NCBI RefSeq assembly: GCF_029267515.1
Contig: NZ_JAJUIS010000009.1
Location: 1 to 41,746 of the forward strand
Length of the DNA stretch: 41,746 bases
Direction of reading: 5' to 3'
Source of the DNA: Seleniivibrio woodruffii
GTDB taxonomy: Bacteria > Chrysiogenota > Deferribacteres > Deferribacterales > Geovibrionaceae
Positions 1 to 7,786 of this stretch are shown piece after piece (position 1 is the first letter of the stretch; every line of letters starts with the position of its first letter). The position numbers and the translations under genes were made by a program. Under the pieces are notes generated by a model, which saw only the letters and a program-made list of their open reading frames with translations, had not been told where the DNA came from and did no database searches.

Positions 1-11
1 AAAAAAGTTTC

Positions 12-40
12 TTGACATTTATTTGGCGTTCATGTAATTT
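12..40 (+). promoter_or_regulatory. Candidate sigma-70 promoter of tRNA-Leu
   Basis: A perfect -35 box TTGACA lies at 12-17, with a weak -10 (TAATTT, 35-40) after 17 bases. Transcription would start about 8 bases before the mature tRNA. The -10 match is modest, so the exact -10 is uncertain. Confidence 0.55.
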
Positions 41-54
41 CTGTTTCTCGCAAG

Positions 55-140
55 GCCGAGGTGGTGGAACTGGTAGACACGCAGGACTAAGGATCCTGTG
101 GGCGTCAAAGCCTGTGGGGGTTCGAGTCCCCCTCTCGGCA
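55..140 (+). tRNA. tRNA-Leu, anticodon AAG
   Basis: An 86-base class II tRNA. The 7-bp acceptor stem pairs GCCGAGG (55-61) with TCTCGGC (133-139), followed by discriminator A140. The anticodon stem is 82-86/94-98 with loop CTAAGGA (87-93), which places AAG at 89-91. A long variable arm, typical of leucine tRNAs, follows, and the T arm is GGGGG-TTCGAGT-CCCCC. The CCA end is not encoded and must be added by nucleotidyltransferase. A34 is rare in bacterial tRNAs other than tRNA-Arg(ACG); it could be deaminated to inosine. Identity as Leu is clear; the anticodon follows directly from the seven-base loop. Confidence 0.95.
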
Positions 141-149
141 TACGAAAGA

Positions 150-179
150 AGGGTGTACCCATAAGGTACACCTTTTTTT
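150..179 (+). terminator. Rho-independent terminator of tRNA-Leu
   Basis: Stem GGTGTACC (152-159) pairs with GGTACACC (165-172) around a five-base loop and is followed by seven T residues (173-179). Confidence 0.9.
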
Positions 180-253
180 GTGTTCATGGTGACTAAAACT
201 GCTGCGTATTGCGTAAACATCCTCACTCTGCTATCTTTCATTCAGAGGTGGCT

Positions 254-1585
254 ATGCTGAAAGTTCTTGTGGTAGACGATGAAGCCGGAATCAGAAAAAT
301 GCTCTCCTTGTGTCTTGAATCCAGAGGACACACCGTAAAAGGCGTTTCAAATATAAAAGATGCACTGGCAGAGGCGGACAGGCAGATATATGACACTGCC
401 TTCATAGACCTGCGGCTTGGAACGGACAACGGAATGGAGCTCGTCCCCGCATTTCTGAAAACATGCCCATGGATGAAGATAGTTGTAATAACAGCATATG
501 CAACAGTGGACACTGCCGTTCAGGCAATGCGTCTGGGTGCGGCGGATTACCTTCCGAAACCGTTTACACCTGAACAGGTGGACATCGTCACCGAAAGAAT
601 ATCATCTGTCCGAAGGATGGAGGACGATATTTCCCGTCTGAAGGACGATCTGGCAAAACTGCGTCCTGAAACGTCATTTTCAACTAACAATCCCGCCATG
701 AAACTGGTTCTCGACACCGCAAAACAGGTTGCCCCAACGGACGCAACAATACTCATAAGGGGAGAAAACGGTACTGGTAAGACCATTCTGGCAAAAGCCA
801 TCCACTCGTGGAGCAAACGTTCGGGAAAGCCCATAGCCGTTGTGTCCTGCCCTTCCCTTTCCGCAGAACTGCTTGAAAGCGAGCTTTTCGGGCACATTAA
901 AGGAGCTTTCACAGGAGCCGTGCGCGACAACGCCGGACGGATAGCATCGTGCGAGGGCGGTACTCTTTTTCTGGACGAAATAGGCGAACTTCCACTGTCT
1001 ATACAGCCGAAACTTCTGCGTTTCATACAGGACAGGGAATATGAACGTGTCGGCGACCAGAAGACCAAACATGCGGATGTCCGCATAATCTCAGCGACAA
1101 ATGCCAATCTTGAGGAGGCTGTAAAACAGGGGCTGTTCCGCGAAGATCTTTATTACCGTCTGAACGTTATACAGCTCGACATGCCCTCCCTTGCAGAACG
1201 CACAGAGGACATAATTCCACTTGCTCTGGACATCCTGCGGTTTTTCGGTGCGCAGAACCATCGTATATTTAAAGGCTTTTCTCCGGAAGCGGAAAAGCTG
1301 CTGAAATCGTGCAAATGGCGCGGTAATCTGCGCGAAATGCGCAACGTCATAGAGCGTGCGGCAATAATGTGCCGGACAGAAACCGTCGGAGCGGAATATT
1401 TCCCTTTTCATGAACGGAAACAGAATCACGATATAACCATAGGTGATAAAGTTTCTCTGAACACAGTGGAAGAAAAACACATAAGAGGCGTGATATCTGC
1501 CTGCACCTCTTTGCAGGAGGCAGCGGACGTCCTTGGAATTGATCAGGCGACGCTCTGGCGCAAAAGGAAACAGTACGGCATCTGA
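254..1585 (+). CDS. Sigma-54-dependent NtrC-family response regulator, likely activator of kdp
   Basis: A 443-residue bacterial enhancer-binding protein with three domains. The receiver (about 1-120) has the acidic pair near residue 8 and phospho-acceptor D52. The AAA+ sigma-54 interaction domain has Walker A GENGTGKT at about 170-177, an intact GAFTGA loop at about 217-222, and Walker B GGTLFLDE. The C-terminal Fis-type helix-turn-helix covers roughly the last 25 residues. I start at 254 because AGAGGTGG lies just upstream and the encoded MLKVLVVDDE is the usual receiver beginning; an in-frame ATG at 209 has no ribosome site. The next gene is a KinB-like kinase followed by kdpFABC, and a sigma-54 promoter separates the two genes. 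The natural inference is that this regulator activates the downstream potassium operon, in place of the usual OmpR-type KdpE. Family assignment is firm; the target is inferred. Confidence 0.93.
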   Translation: MLKVLVVDDEAGIRKMLSLCLESRGHTVKGVSNIKDALAEADRQIYDTAFIDLRLGTDNGMELVPAFLKTCPWMKIVVITAYATVDTAVQAMRLGAADYLPKPFTPEQVDIVTERISSVRRMEDDISRLKDDLAKLRPETSFSTNNPAMKLVLDTAKQVAPTDATILIRGENGTGKTILAKAIHSWSKRSGKPIAVVSCPSLSAELLESELFGHIKGAFTGAVRDNAGRIASCEGGTLFLDEIGELPLSIQPKLLRFIQDREYERVGDQKTKHADVRIISATNANLEEAVKQGLFREDLYYRLNVIQLDMPSLAERTEDIIPLALDILRFFGAQNHRIFKGFSPEAEKLLKSCKWRGNLREMRNVIERAAIMCRTETVGAEYFPFHERKQNHDITIGDKVSLNTVEEKHIRGVISACTSLQEAADVLGIDQATLWRKRKQYGI

Positions 1586-1590
1586 AAACC

Positions 1591-1603
1591 TTGCAATCTG
1601 CAA
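1591..1603. promoter_or_regulatory. Candidate enhancer site 1 (TTGCA-N3-TGCAA)
   Basis: A perfect inverted repeat TTGCA-ATC-TGCAA lies just after the regulator stop codon. It is centred at 1597, about 109 bp upstream of the predicted sigma-54 start, a normal distance for an enhancer-binding protein. Confidence 0.55.
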
Positions 1604-1623
1604 CCCGTCCACAACCCCAAACA

Positions 1624-1636
1624 TTGCATAATGCAA
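1624..1636. promoter_or_regulatory. Candidate enhancer site 2 (TTGCA-N3-TGCAA)
   Basis: The second copy, TTGCA-TAA-TGCAA (one base longer on each side, ATTGCA/TGCAAT), is centred at 1630. That is 33 bp from site 1, about three helical turns, so two dimers would sit on the same DNA face. Confidence 0.6.
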
Positions 1637-1679
1637 TACATCAACCCTTATAATCGTTAATTATCAATAATATATACTC

Positions 1680-1695
1680 TGGCATCCATTATGCT
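1680..1695 (+). promoter_or_regulatory. Sigma-54 promoter of the kinase-kdp operon
   Basis: TGGCAT-N6-TGCT places GG (1681-1682) and GC (1693-1694) exactly ten bases apart, the -24/-12 spacing of sigma-54 promoters. Transcription should start near 1706, just before the ribosome site GGAGG of the kinase gene. Confidence 0.7.
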
Positions 1696-1717
1696 TTATA
1701 CATAAGCGGAGGATGCC

Positions 1718-3538
1718 ATGATTGGAATCAGACAAAAACTGATGCTCGGTTTCGGCGGGCTTTTGGTTATCATTCTTTTGTCGGGTATTTTCACGCTTTT
1801 CAACGTGGGAAGGCTCGGCGGTGCTGTGGATACTATTCTTAAAGAGAACTACCGCAGTGTGACTGCGAGCCAGCAGATGAAGGAGTCTCTGGAAAGGATA
1901 GACAGCGGGCTGCTTTTCATACTGACAGGAAACGCAGAGGAAGGGCACAGGCTCATCAATGAGAACATTGACAAATTCCGCGATGCTTTGCGGATAGAGG
2001 AGAGCAACATTACATTACCCGGTGAAAAAGCCGCGGCGGACAGGATAGCTGTATTGTTTTCGGAATACTCCTCCAGTCTCGGAAGTATGACGGAAAACAC
2101 CGTGTCGCCTGATACGAAGCGGGAGATGTACCACAAAAAACTCTATCCGCTATTTTATGAGATAAAAAGCAACGCTCAGAAGATTCTTGACATGAATCAG
2201 GCTCATATGGTTCAGGCGGGCAGAACGGCATCCGAGCTTTCGGAAACTGTCTTCAACCGGACAATAGCCGCGATTGCGGCGTCGTTCATAATCGCCGCCC
2301 TATTCTCAATGCTCACCCACAAATGGATACTGCGCCCCATCAGACGGCTGATAGAGTCTACCGGACACATAAAAGAGGGAAATCTCAACCTTGTACTGGA
2401 AGTCGGCTCAAAAGACGAGATAGGTCAGCTTTCAGAGTCGTTCAATGAGATGGCACATGCGCTGCGTGCGGTGAAAAAGCTGGATATGGCAAAGGTCGCC
2501 ACAGCGGAACGTTCAGCCGACGACATGCTGAAGGTGCTGCCGGAAGCCATAGTTGTTATCAACACCAACGGCACAATAAAATCCGCCAGCGAAACCGCAG
2601 AGAAAAATTTCGGTTTCAGACCCGGCGAAGATATCGGGAACCTCGGACTGGACTGGGCGGATAAGCTGTTCGAGCAGTGCCTGATAGAGCACAAGCAGCA
2701 GACTCATGACGGATATATTCAGCATTTCATAGACGGATCTGAATATTTCTTTCAGCCAACTATAATACCCATCCCTCTCGGCAGAGCGGACAAAAAAATG
2801 ACGTCCGCCGCACTGATACTGAAAGATGTGACACAGGTGAACGAGCAGATGGAGTTGAAAAAAAGCGTTGCAGCAACAGTGTCCCATCAGCTTAAAACGC
2901 CGCTGACATCGGTCAGGATGGCGGTTCATCTTCTGCTTGAGGAGCGCGTCGGCAGTCTCAACGAAAAACAGACCGAGCTTCTGCTCGAAGCGCGCGACGG
3001 CAGCGACAGACTTTCATCGATAATTGACAGTCTGATAGCCATAGACGCGGCGGAAGGGAAGAAAAACACCGCAGCAGTCTATTCCGCCGGACTTCTGATG
3101 GCGGATGCAAAAGATGCCTATGAAGCGGACGCTATGGACAGGGGTCTGCGGCTGATCTGCAAAGAGTCGCACGATCTGCCGGAAGTTCTGGCGGACAGAG
3201 AAGCCATAGCGCACGTTTTTTCAAACCTTATAAACAACGCGTTCCGTTTCACGACGGCAGGCGGTGAAATAACGATTGATGCGGCGCATGACGGCGACTA
3301 CGTCTGTTTCTCTGTGACCGATACAGGCAAAGGCATTGCGCAGGAACATATTGAACATATTTTCGACCGTTTTTACAGAGTGCCCGGACAGGAGGGCAGC
3401 AGCGGAACAGGACTTGGGCTTGCCATCGTAAGGGAGATAGTGCAGTCCCACGGCGGTCAGGTTTCCGTGGTCAGCCGCGAAGGTTCCGGCTCTCAGTTCA
3501 GATTCACAATTCCGGTATATAAGGAGGAAAGCAAATGA
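1718..3538 (+). CDS. KinB-like membrane histidine kinase (HAMP-PAS-HisKA-HATPase)
   Basis: 606 residues. A transmembrane segment at about 8-28 and another at about 182-200 enclose a periplasmic helical sensor domain. A HAMP linker (about 201-255) and a PAS domain (about 265-370) follow. The dimerisation/phospho-acceptor helix contains VSHQLKTPL with H390. The ATPase domain shows the N box (N504, N507), DTGKG (535-539) and GTGLGL (563-568). GGAGG lies five bases before the ATG at 1718. The gene sits between a sigma-54 response regulator and kdpF, and its stop overlaps the kdpF start (ATGA), so it is co-transcribed with the pump. The architecture resembles KinB, the partner of AlgB-type regulators. 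It very likely supplies the kinase activity that the short KdpD of this operon lacks; the stimulus is not visible in the sequence. Confidence 0.9.
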   Translation: MIGIRQKLMLGFGGLLVIILLSGIFTLFNVGRLGGAVDTILKENYRSVTASQQMKESLERIDSGLLFILTGNAEEGHRLINENIDKFRDALRIEESNITLPGEKAAADRIAVLFSEYSSSLGSMTENTVSPDTKREMYHKKLYPLFYEIKSNAQKILDMNQAHMVQAGRTASELSETVFNRTIAAIAASFIIAALFSMLTHKWILRPIRRLIESTGHIKEGNLNLVLEVGSKDEIGQLSESFNEMAHALRAVKKLDMAKVATAERSADDMLKVLPEAIVVINTNGTIKSASETAEKNFGFRPGEDIGNLGLDWADKLFEQCLIEHKQQTHDGYIQHFIDGSEYFFQPTIIPIPLGRADKKMTSAALILKDVTQVNEQMELKKSVAATVSHQLKTPLTSVRMAVHLLLEERVGSLNEKQTELLLEARDGSDRLSSIIDSLIAIDAAEGKKNTAAVYSAGLLMADAKDAYEADAMDRGLRLICKESHDLPEVLADREAIAHVFSNLINNAFRFTTAGGEITIDAAHDGDYVCFSVTDTGKGIAQEHIEHIFDRFYRVPGQEGSSGTGLGLAIVREIVQSHGGQVSVVSREGSGSQFRFTIPVYKEESK

Positions 3539-3615
3539 TCTGGCTTGCTTCAATTTTTGTCATAGGTTGCGGTGCATATCTGGTTTATGCCCTGCTATTC
3601 CCTGAAAAACTGTAA
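3535..3615 (+). CDS. kdpF: KdpF, small membrane subunit of the potassium pump
   Basis: A 26-residue single-span peptide that begins MIWLASIF and ends LLFPEKL. This is the usual KdpF pattern: a hydrophobic helix with a Y-L-V-Y-A-L-L core and a short charged tail. It overlaps the kinase stop codon by an ATGA junction, has AAGGAGG at 3521-3527, and ends 11 bases before kdpA. KdpF stabilises the KdpABC complex in the inner membrane. The gene is short enough to be missed by automatic calling. Confidence 0.9.
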   Translation: MIWLASIFVIGCGAYLVYALLFPEKL

Positions 3616-3626
3616 GGAGATTTAAG

Positions 3627-5225
3627 ATGGTATTCGTAACGTTAATAATAGGTATATCTGCGGTTCTGTCGTGGTTTCTCGGCAGATACATGACATATAT
3701 AATGGACAGCAGTGAGCAAGGCACATGGCAAAGCTATCTTAAACAGTTTGCCGTCTTCAATGTCATCATGTTTGCCGTCAGTTTCGCCGTACTTGCCTTC
3801 CAGCAGTATCTCCCTCTAAATCCCGACGGCAAAGGCGCTCTGACGGCAGACCTTATATTCAACACCGCCGCTTCGTTCACCACCAACACCAACCTTCAGC
3901 ACTATTCAGGCGAAGTGTCCATGAGCTATTTTTCACAGCTTTTCGCTCTGATGTGGCTGCAGTTCGTGTCGGCTGCGACAGGCATTGCGGTTCTCACCGC
4001 CATAGCAAGAGGATTGGGCGGCAAAGGATTCGGCAATTTCTATAAGGATATGATGCGTGCAACGTTCTATATCCTTCTGCCGGTTTCGTTCGTGGTGGCC
4101 GTACTGCTGATATTCACAGGCGTACCAATGACATTCGGCGGAACAGTTGAGGCGCATACAATTGAAGGTGCGTTACAGAACATCGCAAGGGGTCCTGCGG
4201 CAGCTTTCATAGCCATAAAACAGCTCGGTTCCAACGGCGGCGGATTCTTCGGACCGAACTCCGCCCATCCCTTTGAAAACCCTAATTTCTGGTCAAACGC
4301 TGTGGAGACCATGAGCATAATCATAATCCCCATGTCCTGTGTATGGATGTTCGGAAGACTTACCGGAAAGATGCGCCATGCTGCTGTCATCTTCGGCGTG
4401 ATGCTTCTGCTTCTGGTGATGAAACTGTCCTTCGCTGCATACTTTGAATCTGCACCCGCTGGAGCACTTGCAGGGCTTGACGTTCAGACGTCTTCCAACC
4501 TTGAGGGCAAGGAGCTCAGATTCGGAACATCCGCCGCGCCTCTCTGGGCTGTGGTGACAACATCCACCAGCAACGGTTCCGTGAATAACATGCACGACAG
4601 CCTTAACCCGCTGACGGGACTTGTTCCGCTGACAGGCATGTGGCTTAACGAAACCTTCGGCGGCGTGGGTGTAGGAATGATAAATATGCTTATATACATC
4701 CTGACGGGTGTTTTCATCTGCGGGATGATGGTGGGCAGAACGCCTGAATATCTGGGACGCAAGGTTGAAACGCAGGAGATGAAGCTGGTGCTTCTCGCTC
4801 TTCTGGTGCATCCGCTCTGCATACTCGGCGGAACGGCACTGTTCACAATCATGCCGTGGGGTGCAGAGACGGTTCACAATACCGGAGCGCACGGATTCAC
4901 TGAGATACTTTACGAGTTCACATCCTCATCCGCAAACAACGGTTCCGGTTTCGAGGGACTTGGCGATAACACTCCGGCATGGAACATAGCAACGGGTATC
5001 GTAATGCTCGTATCCCGCTACGTTCCAATTGTTCTGCCGCTTATGGCTGCGGGTTCTCTCGCCGCCAAAAGGATATCGCCTGACACCAGCGGCACACTGC
5101 ACACTGATACCGTGCTTTTCGGCGCTGTGATACTCGGAAGCATAATCTTCATAGGTGCGCTGCTTTTCATGCCCGTAGCTGTTCTCGGTCCCGTATCGGA
5201 ATATATGGCAGGAGCTTTAAAATGA
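3627..5225 (+). CDS. kdpA: Potassium-transporting ATPase subunit A
   Basis: 532 residues; the potassium-selective channel-like subunit of the KdpFABC pump, with about ten membrane helices. Four pore-loop repeats are recognisable, including TTNTNLQHY near residue 90, GSNGGGFFGPNSAHPFENP near 200, TSTSNGSVNNM near 310 and SSSANNGSGFEGL near 435. AGGAG lies before ATG 3627. The stop codon overlaps the kdpB start (ATGA at 5222-5225), indicating translational coupling. The length is a little shorter than the usual 550-560 residues, and no key segment appears to be missing. Confidence 0.97.
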   Translation: MVFVTLIIGISAVLSWFLGRYMTYIMDSSEQGTWQSYLKQFAVFNVIMFAVSFAVLAFQQYLPLNPDGKGALTADLIFNTAASFTTNTNLQHYSGEVSMSYFSQLFALMWLQFVSAATGIAVLTAIARGLGGKGFGNFYKDMMRATFYILLPVSFVVAVLLIFTGVPMTFGGTVEAHTIEGALQNIARGPAAAFIAIKQLGSNGGGFFGPNSAHPFENPNFWSNAVETMSIIIIPMSCVWMFGRLTGKMRHAAVIFGVMLLLLVMKLSFAAYFESAPAGALAGLDVQTSSNLEGKELRFGTSAAPLWAVVTTSTSNGSVNNMHDSLNPLTGLVPLTGMWLNETFGGVGVGMINMLIYILTGVFICGMMVGRTPEYLGRKVETQEMKLVLLALLVHPLCILGGTALFTIMPWGAETVHNTGAHGFTEILYEFTSSSANNGSGFEGLGDNTPAWNIATGIVMLVSRYVPIVLPLMAAGSLAAKRISPDTSGTLHTDTVLFGAVILGSIIFIGALLFMPVAVLGPVSEYMAGALK

Positions 5226-7252
5226 CGAAAACAGAAAGACGCGAGGCACGTTCCTCCGCAATATTCAATAAACAGGCGGTGACATATGCCGCCGCTCAGT
5301 CCTTTAGGATGCTGTCGCCGAGAGTGATGATAAAGAATCCGGTGATGTTTGTGACAGAGATGGGCGCTGTACTATCCACAATATCACTTTTTGCAGTATC
5401 TGCGGATGCTTATGCAGTCTCCGTTACGCTTATTCTCTGGCTCACAGTGGTGTTTGCCAACTTTGCGGAAGCACTTGCAGAGGCAAAAGGCAAGGCGGGT
5501 GCAGACAGTCTGAAACAGGTACGCAGGGACACCGTCTGCACAAGACTGACAGACGGCGGATCAGAAAAGGTCGGTTCGTCTGAGCTTAAAGTCGGCGACA
5601 GGGTGCTCGTCTGTGCGGGTGACATCATCCCATGCGACGGAGAGGTGGACAAAGGTATAGCGTCCGTTGACGAATCAGCCATAACCGGTGAATCTGCCCC
5701 CGTTATCCGCGAATCCGGCGGAGACAGATCAGGCGTTACTGCGGGTACGAAGGTGCTGACAGGCGACATAGAGGTGATTGTCACTGCCGGAGCGGGCGAA
5801 TCTTTTCTGGACAGGATGATAGCGCTTGTTGAGGGTGCTGTGCGGCAGAAAACACCGAACGAGCTTGCGCTTACGGTCACTCTTGCCGGACTTACACTGG
5901 CTTTCCTGCTGGTGACAACCGCCCTTCTGCCAATCGGCAGATACTTCGGTGCAGAGCTTTCAATCCCCACCCTTACAGCTCTTCTGGTGTGTCTGATACC
6001 CACCACCATAAGCGCGCTGCTCCCTGCAATCGGCATAGCCGGAATGAACAGAGCGCTTGCGGCGAATATACTGGCAAAAAGCGGAAAGGCGGTTGAACTG
6101 GCGGGAGATATCGACACCATCCTTCTGGACAAAACAGGCACCATAACAGTGGGCAACAGGCAGGCGGTGCAGTTCGTGCCGGTCAGCGGCGTAACAGAGG
6201 CACAGCTCACGGAAACAGCTATGAAAGCATCGTTCGGGGACATGACACCTGAAGGAAAATCCATTGTCGCCCTTGCGGAACAGCTCTCAGGCAGTACGGC
6301 TGAAACACCTGCAGACGCTGCTGTAATCAGCTTTTCGGCGCACACCAGACTCAGCGGAGTGGACACGAATGGACACAGGCTGCGCAAAGGGGCATACGAC
6401 GCAGTAACCGCCTTTGTTCAGCAGAACGGCGGCAGAATACCCGCCGACCTTAAAGAGATAACCGACAGGATTGCCTCCGCAGGCTGCACGCCAATAGTTG
6501 TTGCTGAAAACGACCGTATTCTCGGTGTAATCTCTCTGTCCGACGTTCTTAAAGCGGGCATACAGTCGAGATTTGCACGTCTCAGGGCAATGGGTCTGCG
6601 GATAATTATGGTGACAGGGGACAACCCTCTGACAGCAAAGTCGATAGCCGGAGAGGCAGGAGTTGACGGGTTTGTTGCCGAGGCTAAACCGGAGGACAAA
6701 CTGAACTATATCAGGAAAGAGCAGAAAGGCGGACGGCTCATCGCCATGATAGGGGATGGAACTAACGATGCCCCCGCTCTTGCACAGGCGGACATCGGAG
6801 TGGCAATGAATTCCGGCACGCAGGCGGCAAAAGAAGCAGGGAATATGGTAGATCTGGATAATAACCCTACAAAGCTAATAGAGGTCATTGAAATAGGCAA
6901 ACAACTCCTTATGACCCGCGGCGCACTTACGACCTTCTCCGTGTCAAATGACGTTGCAAAGTATTTTGCGATAATCCCGGCGATGTTCATTCTTGCCATG
7001 CCCCATCTGGCAGGGCTTAACATAATGAACCTTGCATCTCCGGAAAGTGCGGTTCTGTCCGCTCTGATATTCAATGCTGTGGTGATACCTGCGCTTATTC
7101 CCCTTGCCATAAAAGGTGTGAGATTCAGAGCAATGGGAGCGGATGCACTGTTGAAACGCAACCTGCTGATATACGGTTTCGGAGGGGTGGTTCTGCCCTT
7201 CGCCGGCATAAAGGTCATTGACATGATTCTTTCGGCAACTGGAATGTTTTAG
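5222..7252 (+). CDS. kdpB: Potassium-transporting ATPase subunit B (P-type ATPase)
   Basis: 676 residues; the ATP-hydrolysing subunit of KdpFABC. The phosphorylation motif DKTGT has its aspartate at D303. The actuator motif TGES is at 155-158, and its serine corresponds to the regulatory phosphoserine known in E. coli KdpB. MVTGDNPLTA and GDGTNDAPAL mark the P-domain hinge. Membrane helices lie at about 40-90, 215-280 and the C-terminal 100 residues. It is coupled to kdpA by an ATGA overlap and followed after 9 bases by kdpC. Confidence 0.98.
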   Translation: MTKTERREARSSAIFNKQAVTYAAAQSFRMLSPRVMIKNPVMFVTEMGAVLSTISLFAVSADAYAVSVTLILWLTVVFANFAEALAEAKGKAGADSLKQVRRDTVCTRLTDGGSEKVGSSELKVGDRVLVCAGDIIPCDGEVDKGIASVDESAITGESAPVIRESGGDRSGVTAGTKVLTGDIEVIVTAGAGESFLDRMIALVEGAVRQKTPNELALTVTLAGLTLAFLLVTTALLPIGRYFGAELSIPTLTALLVCLIPTTISALLPAIGIAGMNRALAANILAKSGKAVELAGDIDTILLDKTGTITVGNRQAVQFVPVSGVTEAQLTETAMKASFGDMTPEGKSIVALAEQLSGSTAETPADAAVISFSAHTRLSGVDTNGHRLRKGAYDAVTAFVQQNGGRIPADLKEITDRIASAGCTPIVVAENDRILGVISLSDVLKAGIQSRFARLRAMGLRIIMVTGDNPLTAKSIAGEAGVDGFVAEAKPEDKLNYIRKEQKGGRLIAMIGDGTNDAPALAQADIGVAMNSGTQAAKEAGNMVDLDNNPTKLIEVIEIGKQLLMTRGALTTFSVSNDVAKYFAIIPAMFILAMPHLAGLNIMNLASPESAVLSALIFNAVVIPALIPLAIKGVRFRAMGADALLKRNLLIYGFGGVVLPFAGIKVIDMILSATGMF

Positions 7253-7261
7253 GAGACTGAC

Positions 7262-7783
7262 ATGAAAAGTGATATAATACAGGGTGTTAAAGCTGCATTT
7301 ATAACAATGGCGGTATGCTGTGTGCTCTACACCGGAGCCGTTTACGCTGTCGGCTTTCTGGCAAAGGAGAAGGCGGAAGGATCGCTGATATATAAAGACG
7401 GCAGGGTCGTGGGCAGCAGGCTTATTGCCCAGAATTTTAAAGGTGAACGATATTTTCATCCCAGACCATCCGCAGTGGACTATAACGCCGCCGGAGCCGG
7501 CGGGAGCAATCTTTCACCCTATTCCAAAGAGATAAGGGAAAGAGCTGAGAAAATAATCGCTGAAAACGGCAGCGGGCTGCCCGCAGACATGGTGACGGCT
7601 TCAGGCAGCGGGCTTGACCCGCACATCAGCCTTGATTCCGCAGTATTTCAGGCGGAACGGGTGGCAAAAGCAAGAAATACGGACAAAAACAGAATCATTG
7701 CTGTGATAGATGAACACACGGACAGCTATCTGAAAATTGTAAACGTGCTGGAACTCAACATGGCACTGGACAGGGTGGAATAG
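7262..7783 (+). CDS. kdpC: Potassium-transporting ATPase subunit C
   Basis: 173 residues. One N-terminal membrane helix (about 9-31) is followed by a periplasmic domain containing the family signatures FHPRPSAVDY, SGSGLDPHIS and the A-x-x-QxxRVAxAR region near 125-135. AGGAGA lies before the ATG. KdpC stabilises the KdpA-KdpB contact and supports ATP binding. It sits between kdpB and the short kdpD gene with gaps of 9 and 3 bases. Confidence 0.97.
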   Translation: MKSDIIQGVKAAFITMAVCCVLYTGAVYAVGFLAKEKAEGSLIYKDGRVVGSRLIAQNFKGERYFHPRPSAVDYNAAGAGGSNLSPYSKEIRERAEKIIAENGSGLPADMVTASGSGLDPHISLDSAVFQAERVAKARNTDKNRIIAVIDEHTDSYLKIVNVLELNMALDRVE

Positions 7784-7786
7784 AAC

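Noticed and set aside
5410-6387. 325-codon open frame on the minus strand opposite kdpB
   Set aside because: Serine- and proline-rich antisense shadow of a well conserved P-type ATPase gene, with no domain or ribosome site.
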